From contig DATJLU010000213.1 of assembly GCA_035509275.1 (NCBI GenBank), positions 1 through 22,890 of the forward strand: a DNA stretch of 22,890 nt, given 5' to 3'. Source of the stretch: DAHUYF01 sp035509275. Its GTDB lineage: Bacteria; Pseudomonadota; Alphaproteobacteria; ATCC43930; CGMCC-115725. The notes beneath the pieces were generated by a model. It was given only the letters and a program-made list of their open reading frames with translations. It searched no databases and was not told where the DNA came from. Positions 1-8,071 of the stretch are shown here, in pieces. Every line of letters begins with the position of its first letter. Position 1 is the first letter of the stretch. The position numbers were made by a program, and so were the translations under genes.

Positions 1-873
1 CGCATCCTCGGGCATGAGGGCGTTGGCATCGTCGCCAAAGCCGGCCCGGGGGTGACGACCTTTCGGCCGGGCGACCGCGTGCTGATCTCTTGCATCTCGG
101 CGTGCGGCCGATGCGCTTATTGCCGCCGCGGGATGTACTCCCATTGCATGACGGGCGGGTGGATTCTCGGCAACACGATCGACGGCACCCAGGCCGAATA
201 CGTGCGCATTCCGCATGCGGATACGAGCCTCTACCCGATTCCAGCCGGCGCCGACGAAGACGCCCTGGTCATGCTGAGCGACATCCTGCCGACGGGCTTC
301 GAATGCGGCGTCCTCAACGGCAAGGTCGAGCCGGGCAGCACCATCGCCATCGTCGGCGCCGGTCCGATCGGACTCGCGGCACTGCTCACGGCACAATTCT
401 ATTCGCCGGCCGAGATCATCGTGATCGATCCCGACGAGAACCGCCTGGAGGTGGCGAAGCGCTTCGGCGCAACGGCGACCGTCGCGGCGGCGGGCGACAA
501 GGCCGCCCAGTCCGTCGTGGCGATGACCGGCGGACGGGGCGTCGATACCGCCATCGAGGCGGTGGGCGTGCCGGCCTCGTTCATCACCTGCGAAGACATC
601 GTTGCGCCGGGCGGGACAATTGCGAATGTCGGCGTGCACGGCGCCAAGGTCGACCTCCATCTGGAGCGCCTCTGGGCCCAGAACATCACCATCACGACAC
701 GCCTCGTCGATACCGTCACCACGCCGATGCTGATGAAGACGGTGCAGTCGCGCAGACTCGATCCGACCAAGCTGATCACGCATCGCTTCGCGCTCGACCG
801 CATCCTCGACGCCTACGAGACCTTCGCGCACGCCGCGAGCACCCGCGCCCTCAAAGTGGTCATCGAGGCTTAA
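1..873 (+). CDS. Zinc-dependent alcohol dehydrogenase, 5' end cut by window
   Basis: Medium-chain (MDR) zinc alcohol dehydrogenase that would oxidise an alcohol or reduce an aldehyde with NAD(H) in the cytoplasm. The frame is open from base 1 and shows the GHEGVG zinc-ADH signature at visible residues 4-9, so the start lies upstream of the window. The 290 visible residues suggest that about 55-60 are missing compared with the usual ~345. The structural-zinc cysteines are residues 35, 38, 41 and 49. The Rossmann motif GAGPIG is at 119-124, with an acidic residue (D143) after the second strand, which favours NAD over NADP. The next gene, a phosphate acyltransferase, starts 61 bases downstream on the same strand, so the two may be cotranscribed in an acetyl-CoA/acetaldehyde/acetate module. 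The substrate cannot be told from sequence; a sorbitol- or threonine-dehydrogenase-like role is possible. Confidence 0.93.
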   Translation, partial: RILGHEGVGIVAKAGPGVTTFRPGDRVLISCISACGRCAYCRRGMYSHCMTGGWILGNTIDGTQAEYVRIPHADTSLYPIPAGADEDALVMLSDILPTGFECGVLNGKVEPGSTIAIVGAGPIGLAALLTAQFYSPAEIIVIDPDENRLEVAKRFGATATVAAAGDKAAQSVVAMTGGRGVDTAIEAVGVPASFITCEDIVAPGGTIANVGVHGAKVDLHLERLWAQNITITTRLVDTVTTPMLMKTVQSRRLDPTKLITHRFALDRILDAYETFAHAASTRALKVVIEA

Positions 874-934
874 CCGCCGCGCGATACTGAATGGGCGAAC
901 GGGACGATGGTCCCGACCTCGCCGGGAGCCAAGG

Positions 935-1891
935 ATGGAACCGCGCAAGCACGAGAAATACGACGCGCTCATCTACCGCTGCCACGCGCTCGCGCCGGTG
1001 CGCACGGTGGTGGCGCATCCCTGTGACGAGACCTCGCTGTCGGGCGCGCTCGAGGCGGCCACAGCGAAGATCATCAAGCCGATCCTGGTCGGGCCGGAGC
1101 CGCGGATCCGGGCCTTGGCGGACCAGCTGCGGCTCGACATCTCGGCGGTGAAGCTCGTCGACGTTCCGCACAGCCATGCGGCGGCCGAGAAGGCGGTCGA
1201 GATCGTCCGCGCGGGCGAGGCCGATGCCTTGATGAAGGGCAGCCTCCACACCGACGAGCTGATGGCAGCCGTGGTCCAGAAGGATACCGGCATCCGCACC
1301 GCCAGGCGGATCAGCCATGTCTTCATCATGGATGTACCCACCTATCCGAAACCGCTCTTCATCACCGACGCCGCGGTCAACATCTTCCCGACGCTCGAGG
1401 ACAAGGTCGACATCGTCCAGAACGCGATCGAACTCGCCCAGGCGCTGGGCGTGAGCCTGCCCAAGGTCGCCATCCTGTCGGCGGTCGAGACGATAACCTC
1501 CAAGATTCCGTCGACCATCGACGCTGCGGCGCTGTGCAAGATGGCCGAGCGCGGGCAGATCACCGGCGGCGTGCTCGACGGGCCGCTCGCGCTCGACAAC
1601 GCGATCAGCCGCGAGGCGGCGGCGATCAAGCATATCAGCTCCGCCGTCGCCGGCGATGCCGACATCCTGCTCGTGCCCGATCTGGAAGCCGGTAACATGC
1701 TGGCGAAGGAGCTCTCTTTCCTCGCCGATGCCGATGCCGCCGGCATCGTCCTCGGCGCCCGCGTGCCGATCATTCTGACCAGCCGCGCCGACAATGTGCG
1801 GACGCGCATGGCGAGCTGCGCCGTGGCGGCGCTCTATGCCCATGCCCGGCGCGTCGCCACGTCCGAGATCGGCAAACTCGCAAAGGTGTGA
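935..1891 (+). CDS. pta: Phosphate acetyl/butyryltransferase (Pta/Ptb family)
   Basis: Phosphate acyltransferase that exchanges CoA for phosphate on acetyl-CoA (or a short acyl-CoA) to give acyl phosphate, the substrate of the acetate kinase encoded immediately downstream. The 318-residue protein is of the compact PTA_PTB type; relatives are often fused to an N-terminal MaoC hydratase domain, which is absent here. Family features include the segment around ADALMKGSLHTDELM, the ITGGVLDGPLALDNAIS segment and the C-terminal DADILLVPDLEAGNML stretch. The start at 935 is preceded by a GGGAG Shine-Dalgarno-like sequence. The stop lies four bases before the ackA start, which supports cotranscription. 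Whether acetyl- or butyryl-CoA is preferred is open; pairing with an acetate kinase favours acetyl. Confidence 0.92.
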   Translation: MEPRKHEKYDALIYRCHALAPVRTVVAHPCDETSLSGALEAATAKIIKPILVGPEPRIRALADQLRLDISAVKLVDVPHSHAAAEKAVEIVRAGEADALMKGSLHTDELMAAVVQKDTGIRTARRISHVFIMDVPTYPKPLFITDAAVNIFPTLEDKVDIVQNAIELAQALGVSLPKVAILSAVETITSKIPSTIDAAALCKMAERGQITGGVLDGPLALDNAISREAAAIKHISSAVAGDADILLVPDLEAGNMLAKELSFLADADAAGIVLGARVPIILTSRADNVRTRMASCAVAALYAHARRVATSEIGKLAKV

Positions 1892-1895
1892 TTTC

Positions 1896-3083
1896 ATGCG
1901 CAAGCCGATCCTCGTCATGAACGCCGGGTCCTCGAGCATCAAGTTCTCGGTATTCGAGACCAACGTCGACCGGAGCGCCTCGGCCGGTGCCCATGGCCAA
2001 GTCGAAGGCATCGGCACCGCGCCGCGCCTCGAGGTGTTCGACGCGCAAGGGCGGAGCAGCGGCGAAGCGGCGCTGAGCGAGGACGGCCATGCCGCCGCGA
2101 CGGCTGCGATCCAGCGCTGGTTCGCCGATCATGGCGTCGGCAAGGAGGGCTTCGACGGGGTTGGGCACCGCGTCGTCCATGGCGGCACCACCTATTCGCA
2201 GCCGGTGCTCATCGACGATCACGTCATCACCGTGCTGGAAGCGCTGGTACCGCTGGCGCCGCTGCACCAGCCGCATCATCTTGCCGTCATCCACGCGATC
2301 GCGGCACAGGCGCCTCACTTGCCGCAGGTCGCCTGCTTCGACACCGCCTTTCACCGCACCCAGCCGTCACTCGCGCAGGAATTCGCTTTGCCGCGGGAGA
2401 TCACCGCCAAGGGCGTGCGGCGCTACGGCTTCCATGGTCTCTCCTATGAATACATCGCCTCAATGCTGCCGCGCATCGCGCCCGAGATCGCCGCGGGCAA
2501 AGTCGTCGTCGCCCATCTCGGCAACGGCGCCAGCCTGTGTGCGCTCGACAACGGCCGCAGCATCGCCACCACGATGGGTTTCACCGCGGTCGACGGTCTG
2601 ATGATGGGAACGCGGACGGGCTCCCTCGATCCCGGCGTCATCCTTTATCTGCTCGAGCAGGAGGGCATGAGCGTCAAGGCGGTCGAGCGCCTGATCTATG
2701 AGCGCTCCGGCCTGCTCGGCGTCTCCGGCCTTTCCAACGACATGCGGACGCTGCTCGCCAGCGACCTGCCGGCGGCCAAGGAAGCAGTCGATCTCTTCGT
2801 CTACCGCATCGGGCGCGAGCTCGGCTCGCTCGCCGGCGCGCTGGGCGGGCTCGACGCGCTTGTCTTCACCGCCGGAATCGGCGAGCATGCGACCGAGATA
2901 CGGGCGCGCGTCTGCAAGAACGCAACGTGGCTCGGCATCGCGCTCGACGAAGATGCCAACGCCAGAGGCGGCCCGCGCCTGTCGCCGCGCGGCGCTGCCG
3001 TTTCGGCCTGGATGATCCCGACCGACGAGAACCTGATGATTGCCCGCCACACGCGGCGATTGCTCGACCGGGTGAGCCCATGA
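1896..3083 (+). CDS. ackA: Acetate kinase
   Basis: Acetate/propionate kinase of the ASKHA fold, converting acetyl phosphate and ADP to acetate and ATP. The 395 residues match the usual family length. Signature segments are MNAGSSSIKFS near the N-terminus (phosphate-binding), GHRVVHGG, CFDTAFH, RRYGFHGLSYEY, VAHLGNGASL, MGTRTGSLDPG and FTAGIGEHA near the C-terminus. The ATG at 1896 is chosen although the frame is open upstream, because MRKPILVMNAGSSS is the canonical N-terminus and it begins just after the pta stop. The stop codon shares four bases (ATGA) with the start of the CBS-domain gene, so those two are probably translationally coupled. With Pta it forms the complete acetyl-CoA to acetate route with substrate-level ATP gain. 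Confidence 0.96.
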   Translation: MRKPILVMNAGSSSIKFSVFETNVDRSASAGAHGQVEGIGTAPRLEVFDAQGRSSGEAALSEDGHAAATAAIQRWFADHGVGKEGFDGVGHRVVHGGTTYSQPVLIDDHVITVLEALVPLAPLHQPHHLAVIHAIAAQAPHLPQVACFDTAFHRTQPSLAQEFALPREITAKGVRRYGFHGLSYEYIASMLPRIAPEIAAGKVVVAHLGNGASLCALDNGRSIATTMGFTAVDGLMMGTRTGSLDPGVILYLLEQEGMSVKAVERLIYERSGLLGVSGLSNDMRTLLASDLPAAKEAVDLFVYRIGRELGSLAGALGGLDALVFTAGIGEHATEIRARVCKNATWLGIALDEDANARGGPRLSPRGAAVSAWMIPTDENLMIARHTRRLLDRVSP

Positions 3084-4087
3084 AAGTACGCGAACTGATG
3101 ACGACGCATGTCGTGACCGTGAGTCCCGGCACGCCGGTGCACGAGGTTGCCAAGGTGCTGCTCGAGCACGGCATCAGCGCCGTGCCCGTGGTCGACAGCA
3201 GCGGCGCGCCGCTCGGCATGGTCAGCGAAGGCGATCTGATCGGCCGCAACGAGGCAGATCGCGAAGCGCGGCGCGACTGGTGGCTGGTGATGCTCGCCGA
3301 GGGCACCGAACTCAATCCGGAGTTTCTCGCCAGTATGCGCCGCAGCGAGCGCACGGCGCGCGACGTGATGGCGGCGCCCTTGGTCACGGTCGACGAGAAT
3401 ACCGAGGGGAGCGATGTCGCGAAGCTGCTCGTGACTCATCGCATCAAGCGCGTACCGGTGCTCCGCGACGGCCGCATCACCGGCATTGTCAGCCGTGCCG
3501 ACCTGTTGCGGGAGCTGAGTGAGGCAGAGGCGACGGCGGCGAGCCCACCGAAGCGCAGCTACTTCGCCGGCGCGCTCGCCGGCCTTGATCAGCGCTTCCT
3601 TCACCACCACCCGACGCAAGCGCCGGGATCGACCGCACCTCTACCTCAACCGCCCGCCGCCCCTGTCACCGTCGAGCAGTTTCGCCAGCTGATGTCGGAT
3701 TTCGCCCACCGGGAGTTGGAGCATAGTGACGAGGCCCGCCGCACCGCTGCCAAGCAGCGCCGGCAGGAGGTCACGACCTTGATCGATGAGCACGTCTCGG
3801 GCGAGGACTGGCGCGCGATGCTGCATCAAGCGCGCGAGGCGGCGGAGCATGGCTTCAAGGAATTCATGCTGCTGCGTTTCCCGAGCGACCTTTGCAGCGA
3901 TGGCGGCCGCGCCATCAACTCGGAACAGCCGGACTGGCCGACCACGCTCCGCGGCGAAGCGGCGGAGATGTATCTGCGATGGGAGCGCGAGCTGCGGCCG
4001 AACGGCTTCCACCTGGGTGCCCGCGTGCTCAATTTCCCCGGCGGCATGCCGGGCGATATCGGTCTGTTCCTTCTCTGGGGACAGTGA
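3080..4087 (+). CDS. Two-CBS-domain protein with unrecognised C-terminal domain
   Basis: A 335-residue cytoplasmic protein. Residues 1-55 (MKVRELMTTHVVTVSP... VSEGDLIG) and about 92-147 (ARDVMAAPLVTVDENT... VSRADLLREL) form a CBS pair, a fold that usually senses adenine nucleotides (AMP, ATP, SAM). Residues about 150-195 are a proline-rich linker. Residues about 196-335 form a separate domain with charged helices (VTVEQFRQLMSDFAHRELE) and a Gly/Pro-rich, hydrophobic tail that I do not recognise. The start at 3080 overlaps the ackA stop as ATGA; an upstream in-frame ATG at 2927 lies inside ackA and is not credible. The position in the pta-ackA run suggests that it senses energy charge and modulates a neighbouring enzyme, but that is inference. 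Confidence 0.88.
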   Translation: MKVRELMTTHVVTVSPGTPVHEVAKVLLEHGISAVPVVDSSGAPLGMVSEGDLIGRNEADREARRDWWLVMLAEGTELNPEFLASMRRSERTARDVMAAPLVTVDENTEGSDVAKLLVTHRIKRVPVLRDGRITGIVSRADLLRELSEAEATAASPPKRSYFAGALAGLDQRFLHHHPTQAPGSTAPLPQPPAAPVTVEQFRQLMSDFAHRELEHSDEARRTAAKQRRQEVTTLIDEHVSGEDWRAMLHQAREAAEHGFKEFMLLRFPSDLCSDGGRAINSEQPDWPTTLRGEAAEMYLRWERELRPNGFHLGARVLNFPGGMPGDIGLFLLWGQ

Positions 4088-4118
4088 ACCAAAACCCGAT
4101 CACGTCGGAAAGAGACCC

Positions 4119-5261
4119 ATGGCCAAATCGCCTCACCGCGCAGCGCGCGACCTCGCCGGAATCAACGTGCCGGCCTTCTGGCCCATGCTGGCCGCGGCGC
4201 GAATGGCCGAGCAGGGCGTCGAGCTCTACGCCAAGAACGCCGAATTCCTCGCCGAGGAAGTGAAGATCCATCATGAGCTGAGGCCCGCGCCGGCGACGGC
4301 GAACCGCGTGCTGCTCGATCTCAGAACCATGCTGTTCCGCGACTATTCCGCGTCCGGCGCCGCCGGCCTCCCCACCGTCGTCGATGCGCCCTATGCCGGC
4401 CATTCCGCGATGATCGCCGACTATCACAAAGGCCAGAGCCTGATCGAGACGCTGCTCGGCAACGGCATCGGCCGCGTCTTCCTCACCGACTGGAAGTCGG
4501 CGACGGAAGATATGAAAGATCTGGAGATCGACCAGTATCTGGCCGAGATCAATGTCGCGGTCGACGATCTCGGCGGCCGCGTCAACCTCGTCGGCCTCTG
4601 CCAAGGGGGCTGGATGGCGGCGATGTATGCCGCGCGCTTCCCGCACAAGGTCCAGAGCCTCGTGCTCGCGGGTGCGCCGATCGACACCGATGCCGGCGAC
4701 GGGCCGGTAAAGCGCATGGCGCACACCTATCCGACGGAATTCTACGAGGAGCTGGTGGCGCTGGGCGGCGGTCTCATGCGCGGCGCGACCATGCTGCGCG
4801 GCTGGAAGAACATGCATCCGGAACAGCACTACATCACCCAGCACATCGATCTCTACGAGCACATCGACGACCCCGCCTATCTCAAGAAGGAAGAGGTCTT
4901 CGAGCGCTGGTACGAGAATCCGATCGATCTGCCGGGCCGCTGGTATCTGCAGGCCATCGTCCAGATCTTCAAGGAGAACCGGCTCGCCAAGGGAAGTTTC
5001 GTCGGTCTCGGCCGGCGCCTCGAGCTGGAGCAGATCGCCTGCCCGCTCTATCTGCTGGCGGGCGACTCCGACGACATCACCACCCGCGAGCAGGTCTTCG
5101 ACGCCGAGAAATATGTCGGCACGCCCAAGGACAAGATCGTGAAGCAGCTCGTCCCCGGCGGCCATATCGGGCTCTTCATGGGCTCGCGCACGCTGAAGGA
5201 CACCTGGCCGGCGATCGCCCGCTGGATCGCGGGGACGAGCGCGGCGAGCGCCGGCGCCTAA
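4119..5261 (+). CDS. PhaC-like alpha/beta hydrolase (PHA synthase/depolymerase family)
   Basis: A 380-residue alpha/beta hydrolase resembling polyhydroxyalkanoate synthases. The nucleophile box is GLCQGG with Cys161, the Cys form used by PhaC rather than the Ser form of lipases. The other triad members are probably Asp316 (LLAGDSDD) and His349 (PGGHIGLF), in the right order and spacing. The preceding segment IGRVFLTDWKSA (about 117-128) resembles the PhaC strand/oxyanion region. It is far shorter than class I PhaC (~590 residues) and near the size of class III PhaC, but no PhaE partner is visible. It follows the CBS gene by 31 bases. I rejected the longer upstream start because it lies inside the CBS gene in another frame. 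It could be a PHA synthase, an intracellular depolymerase or another acyl-thioester hydrolase. Confidence 0.85.
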   Translation: MAKSPHRAARDLAGINVPAFWPMLAAARMAEQGVELYAKNAEFLAEEVKIHHELRPAPATANRVLLDLRTMLFRDYSASGAAGLPTVVDAPYAGHSAMIADYHKGQSLIETLLGNGIGRVFLTDWKSATEDMKDLEIDQYLAEINVAVDDLGGRVNLVGLCQGGWMAAMYAARFPHKVQSLVLAGAPIDTDAGDGPVKRMAHTYPTEFYEELVALGGGLMRGATMLRGWKNMHPEQHYITQHIDLYEHIDDPAYLKKEEVFERWYENPIDLPGRWYLQAIVQIFKENRLAKGSFVGLGRRLELEQIACPLYLLAGDSDDITTREQVFDAEKYVGTPKDKIVKQLVPGGHIGLFMGSRTLKDTWPAIARWIAGTSAASAGA

Positions 5262-6775
5262 TGCTCCCCGGTGCTGCGCGCCGGCGTCGTGCGCAGCGGC
5301 AGCTCGCGCAGGAACAGCGTCACCACCACGCTCGCCGCCATCACCACCGCGCAAATGGCGAAGACGAGATGGAAGGCCTGCACCAAGGCGGGAACAAAGA
5401 GCGCATGCTGCGCCGGCGACAGCCCTGCCGCCGCATCGGGTCCGCTCTGCAGCAGCGCTATGCCGGCACCGTCGGGAAGATGGCGGGCAAGCGCCGCGAG
5501 CAAGATCGACCACAGGATCGCCGCGCCGAAAGAGCCGCCGAGCGAGCGGAAGAAAGCGACGGTCGCGGTGGAAACGCCGATGTCGCGCGGCTCGGCCGCG
5601 TTCTGCACGGCAATCAGCATCACCGGCATGGATGAGCCGATGCCGATGCCGAGCACGCCCATATAGGCCATCGCCAGCGCCGAGGCGGTCGCGGCATTCA
5701 TCGTCGCCATCAGGGCGAAGGCGATGGCGCCGCCGGTGAGCCCGATCAGCGGGTAGAGCTTGTAGCGCCCGCTCCAGCGCATGGCCTGACCCGAGGCGAA
5801 AGCACCGATGACCGAGCCGGCCATCAGCGGGATCAGCAGGATGCCGGAATCGCCGGCACCGACGCCGGAGACGAGCTGAAGGAAGACCGGCAGCAGGATG
5901 ATCCCGGCGAACATCGCCATGGAGATGATGAAGCTGGCGAGATTGGCGGCGCGGATCACCGGGTTGACGAAGAGGCGCGGCGGCAGCACCGGTTCGGGGG
6001 CGCGCAGCTCCTGCAGGATGAAAGCGCCGAGCAAGGGCGGCGCCACCGCAATCAGCAGCAGCACCGGACGCGAGGACCAGGCATAGGTCGTCCCGCCCCA
6101 GGTGAAGATCAGCAACAGATCGGCGACCGCAAGCGTCAGCAGCACTGCGCCGAGATAATCGATGCGCCGCTGCGCGCGGCGCGTCACCAGCGCGGCCAGC
6201 GCGCGGCGGCAGAGGATGAAGGCGGCGATGCCGATCGGCAGGTTGATCCAGAACACCCAACGCCAGCTCAGATAGTCGACGAAGACGCCGCCGAGCACCG
6301 GGCCGCCGACGCTGGCCGTCGCCCAGACGCCGCTCAGATAGGCCTGGTAGCGGCCGCGCTCGCGCGGCGAGATGACATCGGCGATGATCGCCTGCGCCAT
6401 GCTGATGAGGCCGCCGCCGCCGAGCCCCTGCAGGCTGCGCGCGAGGATGAGCTGGGGCATGCTCTGCGCCAGGCCGCAGAACAGCGAGGCGGCGACGAAG
6501 ATCAGGATCGCGATCTGCAACATCGACCGCCGGCCATAGAGATCGCTGAGCTTGCCGTAGATCGGCGTCGACGCGGTCGAAGTCAGGAGATAGCCCGAGA
6601 CGATCCAGGACAGGTGCTCGAACCCGCCGAGCTCGCCGGCGATCGCCGGCAGCGCCGTGGCGACGATGCTCTGGTCGAGCGCGGCCAGCATCATGCCGAG
6701 CAGGATGCCGCTCAGGATGCTCAGGATCTCGCGATGGGTGAAGGACCCGGCCTCGACGGCAGCGGGTTCGGTCAT
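5258..6775 (-). CDS. MFS drug/metabolite exporter, DHA2 (EmrB/QacA) family
   Basis: A 505-residue inner-membrane proton antiporter predicted to have 14 membrane segments, as usual for the DHA2 family. Visible family features are the first-helix region LSGILLGMMLAALDQSIVAT, ending in the conserved D and TALP (ALPAIAGELG), the loop 2-3 motif GKLSDLYGRR, and the segment GPVLGG...WRWVFWINLPIG, which is diagnostic of DHA2/EmrB proteins. The start at 6775 (MTEPAAVEAG) is preferred over 6799 because GGACGAGG lies at a suitable distance upstream of it. It is convergent with the PhaC-like gene, and their 3' ends overlap by four bases. No EmrA-type membrane fusion protein is adjacent. The substrate cannot be predicted. 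Confidence 0.93.
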   Translation of the reverse strand: MTEPAAVEAGSFTHREILSILSGILLGMMLAALDQSIVATALPAIAGELGGFEHLSWIVSGYLLTSTASTPIYGKLSDLYGRRSMLQIAILIFVAASLFCGLAQSMPQLILARSLQGLGGGGLISMAQAIIADVISPRERGRYQAYLSGVWATASVGGPVLGGVFVDYLSWRWVFWINLPIGIAAFILCRRALAALVTRRAQRRIDYLGAVLLTLAVADLLLIFTWGGTTYAWSSRPVLLLIAVAPPLLGAFILQELRAPEPVLPPRLFVNPVIRAANLASFIISMAMFAGIILLPVFLQLVSGVGAGDSGILLIPLMAGSVIGAFASGQAMRWSGRYKLYPLIGLTGGAIAFALMATMNAATASALAMAYMGVLGIGIGSSMPVMLIAVQNAAEPRDIGVSTATVAFFRSLGGSFGAAILWSILLAALARHLPDGAGIALLQSGPDAAAGLSPAQHALFVPALVQAFHLVFAICAVVMAASVVVTLFLRELPLRTTPARSTGEH

Positions 6776-6939
6776 GACAATGCCTCGTCCACCGCCCATT
6801 GCTAACGCAAAGCCAGGGGGCGAGGAAGCCCCGCCCCGGCATGGCTGGGCACCGCCGGATTTTACCGATTTATGGCAGCCAAAAGCCGGGCCGAGGGGCC
6901 ATCTTGTGCTCGGGGCCCGGGCCGAGTTAACTCACTGCC

Positions 6940-7548
6940 ATGGACCCCGCGGACAATCCCAACGACAGCGCCAAGCTCCATGTCAGCACGCTGCTGATCG
7001 CCTCGGAGCGAGCGCTGACCAATGCGCTGGACGAGCTTGGCTTTGCCGAGGACGACGACCGCGTGATCCAGCATGAAGGGCGGCTCGCCTTCCTGACCTG
7101 CAGCCATGACCAGGATTGCGACGATCTTTTCGCCATTATTACCGAGCTGGCAGCACGCGGCGAGACCTGGGAATTGCAGTTCCGCGTCGATACCGGCGAA
7201 GGCCGCGCCGTGTTCCAGCGCCTGGCGCGCCACCAGGCGGTGGAGGCGATCGAAGCCGAGCTGCCGCCGGAAGCCGAGGAATCCGAGAAGGAGCTGCCGG
7301 TCCACGACCTCGACGAGGAGCGCGGCCGCAGCAGCCTCAAAAAAGCCCTGAACCGGGTAGATCCCGCCGGCGTCTTCGCCACTATTCGTTCAGGGCCCGG
7401 CGGCCGCGCGACCGCCGTCATTCTGCGCCGCAATCCGCGCCGCGCCCTCGCCATGGCGGCCGCCAATGACGAAGCGAGCCTGCGCGGCGCCATCCGCGAA
7501 ATCCTGCCCAATGTCATGTTCTCGGTGGCGATGAAGCCGCCGGGATGA
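6940..7548 (+). CDS. Hypothetical protein, unknown family
   Basis: A 202-residue soluble, acidic protein that I do not recognise. It has no signal peptide and no membrane segment. Residues about 13-105 look like a mixed alpha/beta domain (LHVSTLLIASERALTNAL... WELQFRVDTGEGRAVFQRL). Residues about 106-135 are a highly charged linker (ELPPEAEESEKELPVHDLDE). The C-terminal part is more basic (GGRATAVILRRNPRRALAM). Codon-position GC bias looks like that of the neighbours, which supports real coding. No convincing Shine-Dalgarno sequence precedes the ATG; a 10-bp palindrome, GAGTTAACTC, lies at 6924-6933 just before it. The gene is divergent from the DHA2 exporter and stands alone. Confidence 0.62.
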   Translation: MDPADNPNDSAKLHVSTLLIASERALTNALDELGFAEDDDRVIQHEGRLAFLTCSHDQDCDDLFAIITELAARGETWELQFRVDTGEGRAVFQRLARHQAVEAIEAELPPEAEESEKELPVHDLDEERGRSSLKKALNRVDPAGVFATIRSGPGGRATAVILRRNPRRALAMAAANDEASLRGAIREILPNVMFSVAMKPPG

Positions 7549-7685
7549 GGCGCGACATGATTTTGACGCGCTCCGTCTCGTCGCCGCGGCGAGGGTGATT
7601 TTCTCGCCTTCCTGTCTCTGGACGATCGAGAGCCTGAACATACCTGCGCGCGGCCGCCGGTCGCGCGGGCGGCGCCGGATGCGGT

Positions 7686-7907
7686 TCAGCGTGTTAGCCG
7701 TGCCAGCACTTGGCCTTCACCCACCTGATCGCCTTCCGCGACCAGGATAGCGCTGACGACGCCGCCGGCGGGCGCCAGCACCGGCAGCTCCATCTTCATC
7801 GCCTCGAGAATCAGCAGCTCGTCGCCTTCCGCCACCTGCGCGCCCGGCGCCGCGGCGATGCGCATGACGATGCCGACCACTTCCGACCGAACTGCGATCT
7901 CCGCCAT
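7686..7907 (-). CDS. Free-standing biotinyl/lipoyl carrier domain (BCCP-like)
   Basis: A 73-residue protein made of a single biotinyl domain. The EAMKM motif at 35-39 places the biotinylated lysine at K38, and the surrounding beta-strand pattern (GIVMRIAAAPGAQVAEGDEL; ILVAEGDQVGEGQVL) is standard. Biotin-accepting EAMKM argues against a lipoyl domain, which usually has DKA. The start at 7907 is chosen because GGGGAAG lies a few bases upstream; the frame is open further, but that extension is Arg-rich and non-homologous. It probably shuttles carboxyl groups for a biotin-dependent carboxylase, yet no carboxylase or carboxyltransferase gene is in this window, so it would have to act with subunits encoded elsewhere. 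Confidence 0.85.
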   Translation of the reverse strand: MAEIAVRSEVVGIVMRIAAAPGAQVAEGDELLILEAMKMELPVLAPAGGVVSAILVAEGDQVGEGQVLARLTR

Positions 7908-8022
7908 GCGCTTCCCCGCAAGCCACCCGCCGGCAAAGTATGGTCGCCTGCATGCGCTGGCAAGCACGCGGCCACGGCTGCGCCGAGCAAACCGCGCCGC
8001 GCCGCGCAATTAGGGTGCGCCC

Positions 8023-8038
8023 TGTGACCGGCGTCACA
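8023..8038. promoter_or_regulatory. Perfect CRP-type palindrome TGTGA-N6-TCACA
   Basis: The sequence TGTGACCGGCGTCACA is a perfect match to the CRP/FNR-superfamily core TGTGA-N6-TCACA, with arms TGTGAC/GTCACA. It lies in the intergenic gap between the biotinyl-domain gene (minus) and the MBL-fold gene (plus). Its centre (8030.5) is about 42 bases upstream of the first base of a hairpin/terminator unit, the spacing expected for a class II activator site. Binding by a CRP-like protein is inferred from the motif only. Confidence 0.5.
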
Positions 8039-8071
8039 CCTTGCCTGATGCCGACTGGTCTATTGGTTTAC

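Noticed and set aside
4029..6842. Very long minus-strand open frame (over 900 codons) across the PhaC-like and MFS region
   Set aside because: Arg/His/Asp-rich translation without motifs, and it covers two well-supported genes in other frames; this is typical of high-GC antisense frames.
7574..7600. TCGCCGCGGCGA palindrome followed by ATTTT after the unknown 202-aa gene, considered as a terminator
   Set aside because: No loop of reasonable size can form in the core, and the T-run is short and displaced.
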